Assembly: GCA_012719115.1 (NCBI GenBank)
Contig: JAAYAZ010000119.1
Coordinates: 1 to 6,938 of the forward strand
From: Dehalococcoidales bacterium
GTDB lineage: Bacteria; Chloroflexota; Dehalococcoidia; Dehalococcoidales; UBA5627
Reading direction: 5' to 3'
DNA: 6,938 bases
Shown: one piece after another, positions 1 to 5,445 of the stretch
How positions within the stretch are numbered: the stretch's first letter is position 1
Layout of the letters: the number at the start of each line of letters is the position of its first letter
Position numbers and translations under genes: made by a program
The notes under the pieces: generated by a model
What the model was told of the DNA's origin: nothing
Seen by the model: only the letters and a program-made list of their open reading frames with translations
Database searches by the model: none

Positions 1-71
1 CTTTTAGAAACGGACAAAAAGCAGCAGGTTGAAAATTATCGGACAGAAAACACAACGGGTAAATACTGATA

Positions 72-148
72 TGGCGACCCCGGGGGGATTTGAACCCCCG
101 ATCTCCACCGTGACAGGGTGGCATGTTAGACCGCTACACCACGGGGCC
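72..148 (-). tRNA. tRNA-Asp (anticodon GUC), CCA encoded
   Basis: Read on the minus strand, the sequence folds as a full cloverleaf. The acceptor stem GGCCCCG pairs with CGGGGUC (one G-U), and the anticodon stem CCACC/GGUGG closes the loop CUGUCAC, giving anticodon GUC (Asp). The T stem is closed around UUCAAAU, with a five-G/five-C pairing. The discriminator base is G, as expected for tRNA-Asp, and the 3' CCA is encoded at 74-72. The mature body is 75-148 (74 nt), or 77 nt with CCA. It delivers aspartate to GAU/GAC codons. It is transcribed away from rpsF by the promoter at 178-206. Positions 1-71, downstream of its 3' end, show no convincing terminator or second tRNA, so the transcript may continue past the window edge. 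Confidence 0.97.
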
Positions 149-177
149 GTAATGGGAAGAAACTCAGATACCAATAA

Positions 178-206
178 AGTCTATCAAGGATGTAAAATTG
201 TGTCAA
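178..206 (-). promoter_or_regulatory. Sigma-70-type promoter of tRNA-Asp
   Basis: On the minus strand there is a perfect -35 box TTGACA (206-201), a 17-bp spacer, and a -10 box TAGACT (183-178, 4 of 6 matches). Transcription would start near position 171, giving a leader of about 22 nt before the tRNA 5' end at 148. That leader would be removed by RNase P, whose protein subunit is encoded further along this window. The consensus -35 and ideal spacing fit a strong stable-RNA promoter. Confidence 0.75.
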
Positions 207-288
207 ATCAGCGGTAGATTAACGGGCGTTCGATTAACAAATTATTATTTAAAAAAGCATGGAAAAAACAGGCATAAAATTTTGAGCG

Positions 289-318
289 TTGTTTACAAAT
301 CTTTATATGTGCTATAAT
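289..318 (+). promoter_or_regulatory. Extended -10 promoter of rpsF-ssb-rpsR
   Basis: A consensus -10 box TATAAT lies at 313-318, preceded by the extended -10 dinucleotide TG at 310-311 (TGCTATAAT). The -35 is less clear: TTGTTT (289-294, 18-bp spacer) or TTTACA (292-297, 15-bp spacer). The extended -10 would compensate for this weak -35. Transcription would begin near 325, leaving only about 24 nt of 5' UTR before the rpsF start. That leaves little room for a structured autoregulatory leader. The 149-348 region contains only this promoter and the divergent tRNA promoter. Confidence 0.75.
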
Positions 319-348
319 TAACAATAAAATTTTCGAGGGGTTAAATTA

Positions 349-705
349 GTGCCTAGAGCGACGATATCAAAAAGAAGAAGAAAAGAAACAGTAAGTGTAG
401 CCGGTGATGCAGGGCAGAAGCGCAATTATGAATTGGTGATGGTGCTCAATACCGGTTCCGCAGAAGACAAAATAGAAACAAAAGTTGATGCTTTAAATCA
501 GAATATAGTGGATTTTGGCGGAGAGATATCAGGGGTTGAGCAGTGGGGTAGAAGAAAGCTGGCGTATCCGATAAAAAATTTAACGGAAGGATATTATGTT
601 TTAACGCGTTGTAAAATGAGTCCTTCGCAAACCGGTGGCCTGGAAGCTAAGCTTCGCATATCCGAAGATGTTCTGCGACATATGCTGATAAAATTAGATG
701 ACTGA
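349..705 (+). CDS. rpsF: 30S ribosomal protein bS6 with basic N-terminal extension
   Basis: Encodes bS6, a 30S platform protein that binds the 16S rRNA central domain as a pair with bS18. The protein is 118 aa, against roughly 95-100 for most bS6. The conserved core starts near residue 25 (RNYELVMVLN) and includes the segment GGEISGVEQWGRRKLAYPI, typical of the family. It is preceded by about 24 extra residues rich in Lys/Arg (KRRRK at 8-12). The GTG start is supported by a Shine-Dalgarno GAGGGG at 335-340 (8-nt spacing) and by the promoter just upstream. No other ATG or GTG start lies in frame before the core. It is the first gene of the rpsF-ssb-rpsR operon. The usual acidic C-terminal tail of some bS6 proteins is minimal here (LDD). 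Confidence 0.96.
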   Translation: MPRATISKRRRKETVSVAGDAGQKRNYELVMVLNTGSAEDKIETKVDALNQNIVDFGGEISGVEQWGRRKLAYPIKNLTEGYYVLTRCKMSPSQTGGLEAKLRISEDVLRHMLIKLDD

Positions 706-748
706 TTACGTATATATGCGATAGACGATAAAAAGGAGAGCGGGTAGG

Positions 749-1156
749 ATGGCGAATTTAAACAAGGTAATGATTATCGGTAATGTCGGCAGCGATCCGG
801 AAATGCGTTTTACTCCTAACGGTAATCCTGTAACGTCTTTTCGAGTTGCTACCAACCGGGTTTATACCACTCCGGAAGGGGAACGTAAGCAGGAAACTGA
901 TTGGTTTACTGTGGTTACCTGGAATAAACTGGCTGAACAGTGCAACCAGTTTCTTGCCAAAGGAAGGCTGGTTTATGTCGAAGGAAGACTGCATAACCTG
1001 AGTTGGGAAGGACAGGACGGTCAGAAGCGTTTCAGGACAGAAGTGATTGCCAACAGGGTTACATTCCTGGACAGGCAGTCATCCGCAGCGATTGGTGATG
1101 AAAAGGCTGAAGAACCCGACACTGTTGAAATCGAGCCTGACGATATACCGTTTTAG
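749..1156 (+). CDS. ssb: Single-stranded DNA-binding protein
   Basis: SSB coats single-stranded DNA during replication, recombination and repair, and recruits partner proteins through its C-terminal tip. The protein is 135 aa. An N-terminal OB fold covers roughly residues 1-110: it opens NKVMIIGNVGSDPEMRFTPNG, then carries the core ETDWFTVVTWNKLAEQC (49-65) and KGRLVYVEGRL (71-81). The linker is short and acidic, and the tip ends DDIPF, the conserved motif that binds replication and repair proteins. The linker of roughly 20 residues is shorter than in E. coli-type SSB. ATG at 749 follows AAGGAG at 733-738 with 10-nt spacing. Its place between rpsF and rpsR is the usual bacterial order, giving SSB expression coupled to ribosome synthesis. 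Confidence 0.97.
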   Translation: MANLNKVMIIGNVGSDPEMRFTPNGNPVTSFRVATNRVYTTPEGERKQETDWFTVVTWNKLAEQCNQFLAKGRLVYVEGRLHNLSWEGQDGQKRFRTEVIANRVTFLDRQSSAAIGDEKAEEPDTVEIEPDDIPF

Positions 1157-1200
1157 AGGCATAATTTAAAAAATATTATATGGTAGGGGATAGATAACTA

Positions 1201-1683
1201 GTGGCTAAACGAATTGTTTCCAACACTAAAAGAACAGGTTCATGGAGAAGCGGCGGGAAGTTTGCTGCTCGGCGTAAGGTATGCGCTTTCTGCACCGGAA
1301 GAATAAAAGAAATCGATTATAAAGACAACACCATGCTTAGTAATTATATTTCGGACCGCGGGAAAATAGAGCCGCGTCGCAGAACAGGTACCTGTGCCAA
1401 GCATCAACGTGCTCTGGCAGTAGCCATAAAGAGGGCACGGCACATAGCGTTATTGCCGTTCGCTGCTGAGCACATTAACAAAATGGGTGATGTGGCTTCC
1501 ATAAGGATAGCTTCTCCCAAAGCTGAACAGGCTAAGCCGGAAGTTAAAGAAGAAATAAAAGCTGAGATTAAACAGGAGACTCCTGCACAGGAAGAACCTG
1601 TCGAAGCTGAGCAGGAAATTTCCGAACAGAAAGAGACTGCTGAAGCAGAACAGGAAAAACCCGAGAGTTCTGAAAAAGAGTAA
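1201..1683 (+). CDS. rpsR: 30S ribosomal protein bS18, zinc-type, with long acidic C-terminal tail
   Basis: bS18 binds bS6 and 16S rRNA on the 30S platform. Residues 1 to about 95 are the bS18 domain: a basic N-terminus, CAFC (C28, C31), IDYKDN (38-43), [15 protein letters not shown], then TCAKHQR (C65, H68). C28, C31, C65 and H68 form a plausible zinc site; many bS18 copies have lost such cysteines. The protein is 160 aa, about twice the usual 75-95. The added tail (about 108-160) is dominated by Glu, with Lys, Gln, Ala and Pro, and contains EAEQE twice. It looks disordered or helical and strongly acidic. The GTG start follows AGGGG at 1185-1189 with 11-nt spacing. Translation runs without break into the tail, and the stop codon lies inside a downstream hairpin. 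The tail could be lineage-specific; its function is unknown. Confidence 0.94.
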   Translation: MAKRIVSNTKRTGSWRSGGKFAARRKVCAFCTGRIKEIDYKDNTMLSNYISDRGKIEPRRRTGTCAKHQRALAVAIKRARHIALLPFAAEHINKMGDVASIRIASPKAEQAKPEVKEEIKAEIKQETPAQEEPVEAEQEISEQKETAEAEQEKPESSEKE

Positions 1684-1711
1684 CCCTGTCGATAAACGGC
1701 GGGTTATTTAT
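1681..1711 (+). terminator. Possible terminator hairpin at the rpsR stop
   Basis: The stem TAACCC (1681-1686) with GTCG (1688-1691) pairs with CGGC (1697-1700) and GGGTTA (1701-1706). It has one bulged T and an ATAAA loop, about 10 bp in all. The rpsR stop codon forms the 5' edge of the stem. The following tail, TTATTTAT, is only partly T-rich, so termination may be weak. It may act together with the second hairpin at 1742-1773. Confidence 0.4.
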
Positions 1712-1741
1712 AAAAGTATAAAATAAAATTCTATCCCTTTT

Positions 1742-1774
1742 ACAATACCGGCCTCCGTCGGAGGTGTTATTGTT
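1742..1774 (+). terminator. Second hairpin between rpsR and rpmH, terminator or leader structure
   Basis: A GC-rich core, CCTCC (1752-1756) / GGAGG (1760-1764), closes a three-base GTC loop. It is extended by an outer arm, ACAATA (1742-1747) / TATTGT (1768-1773), with a small internal loop between. The 3' arm is T-rich (TGTTATTGTT), consistent with an intrinsic terminator for the rpsF operon. Because it lies 36 nt before rpmH, it could instead be a leader structure controlling rpmH. The core GGAGG resembles a Shine-Dalgarno sequence but is sequestered in the stem and too far from the rpmH start. Confidence 0.4.
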
Positions 1775-1809
1775 AATGAGATAGATGTACATTTATTAAG
1801 GAGTTAACA

Positions 1810-1950
1810 GTGCCAAAGAGAACCTATCAACCTAAGAAAATCCCCAGAAAAAGAGAGCACGGCTTTTTGGCCCGTATGAGCACTCGCGGTGGGCGGGCAG
1901 TATTAAAAGCGAGACGTCTTAAGGGGCGCAAACGTTTAACCGTTGTTTAA
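1810..1950 (+). CDS. rpmH: 50S ribosomal protein bL34
   Basis: A 46-residue, highly basic protein of the 50S subunit. It matches the bL34 pattern: opening [10 protein letters not shown], then [29 protein letters not shown]. In most bL34 proteins the equivalent stretch reads HGFRxRMxTxxGRxVLxxRRxKGRxxL. GTG at 1810 is preceded by AAGGAG at 1798-1803, spaced 6 nt, a strong ribosome-binding site. It lies directly upstream of rnpA, as in nearly all bacteria. The 126-nt gap after rpsR holds two hairpins, so rpmH may start a separate transcript, although I could not identify a convincing promoter. Confidence 0.96.
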   Translation: MPKRTYQPKKIPRKREHGFLARMSTRGGRAVLKARRLKGRKRLTVV

Positions 1951-2043
1951 AGACTGCTTTAGCGGCAGCATTCATATATCTCCCTCCAATATCGTCAAAG
2001 CAGCGTTTGTAAATATGTGGTCTTTATTGTATTGTTTCTGCTT

Positions 2044-2406
2044 ATGAAAAAAAAGGAATACATTACCAGTACCTCAGATTACACGCTGATTCACCGGAAG
2101 GGTAAACCCTGGGGGAGTAAGTTTTTAGTAATGAAGGCGCTGGCAAACAGTATGGAATATTCCAGATACGGTTTTGTGGTCAGCAAACGTATAGGAAAAG
2201 CAGTTGTCAGGAATCGTACCAAGCGCTTATTACGGGAGATAATGAGACAGATAGAAATTAAGCCCGGGTATGATATAGTCTTTATTACCCGGCCGGGTAT
2301 AGCCGATTTGGGTTTTTATGAATTAAAATTGACGGTTGTGAGATTACTATCTCTGGCCGGTTTGATAACGGAGAACCATGAAAACACTGGCCTTAATGTT
2401 AATTAG
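2044..2406 (+). CDS. rnpA: Ribonuclease P protein component
   Basis: RnpA is the small basic protein that helps the RNase P RNA bind precursor tRNA and remove 5' leaders. From ATG 2044 it is 120 aa, a normal length. The N-terminus [20 protein letters not shown] matches the usual start of the family. FGFVVSKR-type strand residues occur at 42-49, and the RNA-binding RNR motif is at 56-58 ([15 protein letters not shown]). A GTG at 2017 would add nine hydrophobic residues unlike any RnpA I know, so I prefer 2044. Neither start has a visible Shine-Dalgarno. Its 3' end overlaps yidD by 29 nt in another frame. The last roughly 12 residues are atypical and probably a free tail shaped by that overlap. 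Confidence 0.93.
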   Translation: MKKKEYITSTSDYTLIHRKGKPWGSKFLVMKALANSMEYSRYGFVVSKRIGKAVVRNRTKRLLREIMRQIEIKPGYDIVFITRPGIADLGFYELKLTVVRLLSLAGLITENHENTGLNVN

Positions 2407-2608
2407 GTTTTACCAGTTAACCATATCGAAAGTATTACCTTCCAACTGCCGCTACCTTCCTACATGTTCGCAATATACCTATGAGGCTATTGTCAAATTC
2501 GGCGTATTTAGCGGCATGTGGCTGGGAGCGAAAAGAATTGCACGTTGTCATCCCTGGCACGAAGGCGGGTATGACCCTGTTCCTGAAATTAACAGGGGAA
2601 CACAATAA
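2378..2608 (+). CDS. yidD: Membrane protein insertion efficiency factor YidD
   Basis: YidD is a small peripheral inner-membrane protein thought to assist YidC-dependent membrane insertion. This one is 76 aa. It carries the family signature: [15 protein letters not shown] (C24, C30), a glycine-containing helix [14 protein letters not shown], and [14 protein letters not shown] (C57; 56-69). The N-terminal segment [18 protein letters not shown] is amphipathic and probably lies on the membrane. ATG at 2378 has GGAG at 2370-2373 (4-nt spacing) inside the end of rnpA, so translation is probably coupled to rnpA. A lipoprotein gene separates it from yidC, where the two are usually adjacent. Confidence 0.96.
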   Translation: MKTLALMLIRFYQLTISKVLPSNCRYLPTCSQYTYEAIVKFGVFSGMWLGAKRIARCHPWHEGGYDPVPEINRGTQ

Positions 2609-2641
2609 TTTACTGATTGGAAACCGATATTGAGAACCAAT

Positions 2642-3793
2642 ATGAAAAAAAATAAAAAAACAATAGTTAAAGCAATTTTGCTTACCATTATTCTGGTTGT
2701 TTCATCGCTGGCCGTCAGCTGTTCTTCTTCTGCCTATACCAACTATGGCTGGACGGGTTCGGTCGTGGACGGAGATGTCATTTATGTGGCATCGCAGGGA
2801 AAGATTACAGCTTTGCAGAAAGATAACGGGTCAGTGAAATGGCAAAGAGAAATCGAAAAAGATACCGCACCGTCAAGCCCGCTAAGTTGCGGAATGGGAG
2901 CTGCGGCATCGGTGATATATGCCGACCCGGTCGTATCAGACGATGTAGTCTATGTGGCTACTTATTCCGGTAAAATATTCGCATACAATACCTCATCAGG
3001 CAATCTTTTGTGGAAATATCCCTCCGAAGGTTATGTTGAAGGCATTATCGGCGGTCTGATTATAGAAAATGGTTTGATATATTTTGCAGCGGTCGGCGGT
3101 ACGGTAACCGCTCTTAATGCGGAAACGCAACAGGTGGAATGGCTCTACGATACGGAGGATACATTATGGGCATCACCCTGTATGGATGGAGATACCCTAT
3201 TTGTGGCTTCTTATGATAAGAGGCTTTTTGCCATTGACATTAACAGCGGTAATTTGAAATGGGATAAGCCTTTTGAAACAGACGGGCCCATTACGGCTGC
3301 TCCGATATACGATAACGGAGTGGTCTATATCGGCTCGCTGGACCGGGGTATATATGCAATCGATGCCGAAAACGGCCAATTGATATGGGAGTTTAATGCC
3401 GACAGCGATGCGGAATATACTCCCCGTAACTGGTTCTGGGCTACGCCGTTAATGGTGGACGGAGTAATTTATGCGCCCAATATGGATGGCTTTGTTTATG
3501 TTATCGATTCTGCAAACGGAACCCTGATAACTGCGTTGGATATTGAAAACCCCATGTCGTCCGACCCGGTATTGAATGAGGATAGAGTTATCGTCGCTAC
3601 ACAGAATGGTGATTTACATTCGATTAATATCGAGGATAACAGCAAGTTTTTATTGAAATCTCTTGATTTAACCGTTCAATCATCGCTTTATGTCGATGAG
3701 GGAATAGTTTATGTTCATACTATTAGAACCGAAAACCTGTATGCAATAAACGGGGGCTCCGGTGTTGTGGTCTGGTACTATGAAGTCAGTTAA
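2642..3793 (+). CDS. Predicted lipoprotein with eight-repeat PQQ/BamB-like beta-propeller
   Basis: The 383-aa protein begins with Lys-rich MKKNKKTIVK, a hydrophobic segment (about 11-25), and a lipobox-like LAVSC with Cys27, so it is probably a secreted lipoprotein anchored outside the membrane. The rest consists of about eight repeats of the PQQ/WD40-like type: a DG-[VI]-[VI]-Y-V-A strand, then G-x-[IVL]-x-A-[LI] and a closing G-x-[VL]-x-W. Examples start near residues 43, 100, 144, 184, 226, 274, 313 and 350. This suggests an eight-bladed propeller of the BamB type. No catalytic residues for a quinoprotein dehydrogenase are evident, so a scaffold or binding role is likelier. ATG 2642 gives a normal signal peptide; a TTG at 2630 would add only MRTN. 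No strong Shine-Dalgarno precedes either. It lies 33 nt after yidD and 23 nt before yidC, which suggests co-expression with the insertion machinery. The exact function is unknown. Confidence 0.85.
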   Translation: MKKNKKTIVKAILLTIILVVSSLAVSCSSSAYTNYGWTGSVVDGDVIYVASQGKITALQKDNGSVKWQREIEKDTAPSSPLSCGMGAAASVIYADPVVSDDVVYVATYSGKIFAYNTSSGNLLWKYPSEGYVEGIIGGLIIENGLIYFAAVGGTVTALNAETQQVEWLYDTEDTLWASPCMDGDTLFVASYDKRLFAIDINSGNLKWDKPFETDGPITAAPIYDNGVVYIGSLDRGIYAIDAENGQLIWEFNADSDAEYTPRNWFWATPLMVDGVIYAPNMDGFVYVIDSANGTLITALDIENPMSSDPVLNEDRVIVATQNGDLHSINIEDNSKFLLKSLDLTVQSSLYVDEGIVYVHTIRTENLYAINGGSGVVVWYYEVS

Positions 3794-3816
3794 CTTAGAA
3801 AGCAAGGTGGCTTAAT

Positions 3817-4818
3817 TTGGATATTGGAGCGATTTGGGATGTAATTGCACTTGGCCCGATGATTAATATTCTCATCGGTTTGTCGGATATATTATTCGGT
3901 AGTTTCGGTTTAACTATCATAGTACTTACAATTATTATCAGAGCTGTGATGTTCCCGTTGACTCGCAAGCAAATGAATGCTACTAAGGCGATGCAGGACC
4001 TTCAGCCAAAACTTGCCGAACTACAAAAGAAGCATGCCAAAGACAGCCAGAAACTGGCTGCTGAGCAGATGAAGCTCTACAAAGAATCAGGGGTAAGCCC
4101 TGCCGGTTGTCTTTTGCCGATGTTGGTACAGATGCCGATATGGATTGCCCTGTATCAATCAATAATGCGTGTTCTGGCGGTTGCCCCGGGTAATTTCCTG
4201 AACTTATCTGAATATCTTTATTCGTGGCCGATGGTCTTTAAGGCATTACCGGTAGACAGCCAGTTTTTATGGTTAAATCTGGGTACGCCTGATTTCCTGC
4301 TGGCACTTTTAGTCGGCGCCTCGATGTGGGTAACTCAGAAGATGTCGTCATCGGCTTCGACAAATCCTCAACAAAAGTCTCAGGCGCAGATGATGATCGT
4401 TATGATGCCGTTGATGTTTGTTTTCCTTTCTTTAACCTTCCCAAGCGGATTGGCGTTGTATTGGATAATATCCAATGTAATCACAATAGTTATACAGTAT
4501 ATGATTACAAAAAGCTGGGGCTCCTTGAATGTTAACAAATATGTGGCAATGTTTAAGGGGTTGCTGCCTGCCAAGAAGGAAAGCGGTAAAGATAAAAAAC
4601 TCAAGGAAAGAATAGCCTCCGTCGAAAACAGGAAAAAAGAAGATGTTAAGACGTCGAAGGCAGAGGATACAAGCGATAATGCCCAGGTTGTAGAGGAGGG
4701 AACCGATGCGAGTGGTAGAGAAGAGCGCCAGGACAGTGGAGGAGGCCGTACAACTAGCTTTGAAAGAGCTAAACAAAAGCCGAGAGGAAGTAGAAATAAA
4801 CGTTCTAAGCGAAGGTAG
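3817..4818 (+). CDS. yidC: Membrane protein insertase YidC/Oxa1 family
   Basis: YidC inserts and folds membrane proteins, alone or with SecYEG. This 333-aa form lacks the large periplasmic domain of Gram-negative YidC and shows no lipoprotein signal. TM1 (about 29-49) carries the conserved intramembrane Arg42 in TIIIRAVMFPLT. A charged cytoplasmic helical hairpin covers about 50-92. The family motif SPAGCLLPMLVQMPIWIALY is at 94-113, and further membrane segments lie near 158-178 and 190-232 (FPSGLALYWIISN). The C-terminal tail from about 240 is long, charged and ends very basic (KRSKRR), as in YidC proteins thought to touch ribosomes. TTG at 3817 is preceded by AAGGTGG at 3804-3810 with 6-nt spacing, and no ATG lies nearby. 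The last 37 codons overlap jag in another frame. Confidence 0.95.
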   Translation: MDIGAIWDVIALGPMINILIGLSDILFGSFGLTIIVLTIIIRAVMFPLTRKQMNATKAMQDLQPKLAELQKKHAKDSQKLAAEQMKLYKESGVSPAGCLLPMLVQMPIWIALYQSIMRVLAVAPGNFLNLSEYLYSWPMVFKALPVDSQFLWLNLGTPDFLLALLVGASMWVTQKMSSSASTNPQQKSQAQMMIVMMPLMFVFLSLTFPSGLALYWIISNVITIVIQYMITKSWGSLNVNKYVAMFKGLLPAKKESGKDKKLKERIASVENRKKEDVKTSKAEDTSDNAQVVEEGTDASGREERQDSGGGRTTSFERAKQKPRGSRNKRSKRR

Positions 4819-5371
4819 CAGGGGGGTTTTTGGAATCGGGACAGAAGAGGCCAGAGTCAGAGTAGTAGCCGGTAACTGCTTAAACTTAGAAGAGGACGTT
4901 ATGGATATCATTAAGGACACTTTAGAAAATATTCTCGAAAAAATGGATGTAGATGCATCTGTGTACTACTTGGAAGGGGACTCCTCATCGGCTGATAGCG
5001 GCGAGGCATCTCCGGCCGTTTATAACATTGAAGGCGACGAGCTGGGTATTTTAATCGGAAGGCGCGGGCAAACATTGTCCTGTCTGCAGTATATCGTAAA
5101 AATTATTGCCGCCAATCGTATTCAAGATTCGCTGCCGTCGGTTGTAATTGATGTTAACGGGTATAAGCAAAAACGCCAGCAGGTGTTAAAAGAGCTGGCC
5201 GAGCGTGTTGCTGAACAGGTGGAAAACAGCGGCAGATCTTTTACCCTGGAGCCGATGCCTGCTTACGAAAGGCGTATCATTCATCTTACCTTGAGCAATA
5301 ATCCCGGAGTAACAACCGAGAGCGTCGGATACGGAGAAGATCGTAAGGTGTCTATTATCCCTAAATATTAG
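4706..5371 (+). CDS. jag: RNA-binding protein Jag/KhpB (EloR)
   Basis: Jag/KhpB is a cytoplasmic RNA-binding protein, usually encoded after yidC and linked in Gram-positives to cell elongation and division control. The 221-aa protein has the three standard domains. The Jag_N domain (1-54) opens MRVVEKSARTVEEAVQLAL and ends in GSRGVFGIG. A KH domain (about 62-150) has the GxxG loop GRRG at 118-121. An R3H domain (about 155-221) contains YERRIIHLTL (187-196) and ends VSIIPKY. ATG 4706 has a near-perfect AGGAGGG at 4694-4700 with 5-nt spacing, and the Jag_N domain needs this start. It therefore overlaps yidC by 113 nt in the +1 frame. A stretch at about 91-103 between the helix after Jag_N and the KH core is Ser/Asp-rich and probably a loop. 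Confidence 0.95.
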   Translation: MRVVEKSARTVEEAVQLALKELNKSREEVEINVLSEGSRGVFGIGTEEARVRVVAGNCLNLEEDVMDIIKDTLENILEKMDVDASVYYLEGDSSSADSGEASPAVYNIEGDELGILIGRRGQTLSCLQYIVKIIAANRIQDSLPSVVIDVNGYKQKRQQVLKELAERVAEQVENSGRSFTLEPMPAYERRIIHLTLSNNPGVTTESVGYGEDRKVSIIPKY

Positions 5372-5410
5372 AAAGTATTTCATAGATTGTATGCTAATCG
5401 GCTAACAATC

Positions 5411-5439
5411 TTGATAAAATAAATATGTTGTGGTAGTTT
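5411..5439 (+). promoter_or_regulatory. Putative promoter of the T-box/ileS transcript
   Basis: A -35-like TTGATA (5411-5416, 5 of 6 matches) is followed by a 17-bp spacer and the -10-like TAGTTT (5434-5439). The -10 matches only 3 of 6 but is preceded by the extended dinucleotide TG at 5431-5432. Transcription would start near 5446, just before the T-box Stem I begins. Its placement supports it more than the -10 sequence does. Confidence 0.5.
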
Positions 5440-5445
5440 ATTAAA

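Noticed and set aside
1..71. Left-edge sequence as a terminator or further gene
   Set aside because: I see no hairpin with a T-run on either strand, no second tRNA, and no supported coding frame.
29..217. A 62-codon + strand reading frame over the tRNA-Asp region
   Set aside because: It runs antisense through the tRNA and its promoter. Its translated middle is simply the reverse of the tRNA, and no ribosome-binding site is present.
1717..1729. TATAAA/TAAAAT stretch as an rpmH promoter
   Set aside because: No acceptable -35 lies 16-18 bp upstream. The stretch is simply AT-rich, so I left it uncalled.
2017..2043. GTG start at 2017 for rnpA
   Set aside because: It would add nine hydrophobic residues not typical of RnpA, and it has no Shine-Dalgarno either. 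ATG 2044 matches the family N-terminus.
2630..2641. TTG start at 2630 for the propeller lipoprotein
   Set aside because: It adds only four residues before a normal Lys-rich signal peptide start at ATG 2642, and its ribosome-binding site is no better.
4326..4535. A 69-codon + strand reading frame inside yidC
   Set aside because: It is an out-of-frame shadow of conserved YidC membrane segments and has no ribosome-binding site.
4432..4920. A 162-codon minus-strand reading frame opposite yidC/jag
   Set aside because: It is antisense to two well-supported genes, has low-complexity Ser/Thr/Leu content, and matches no family I recognise.
5385..5410. GATTGT/ACAATC inverted repeat after jag as a terminator
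   Set aside because: The stem is only 6-8 bp with a large, partly paired loop and is followed by TTGATAAAAT instead of a T-run. It also abuts the -35 of the T-box promoter. Evidence is too weak to call.
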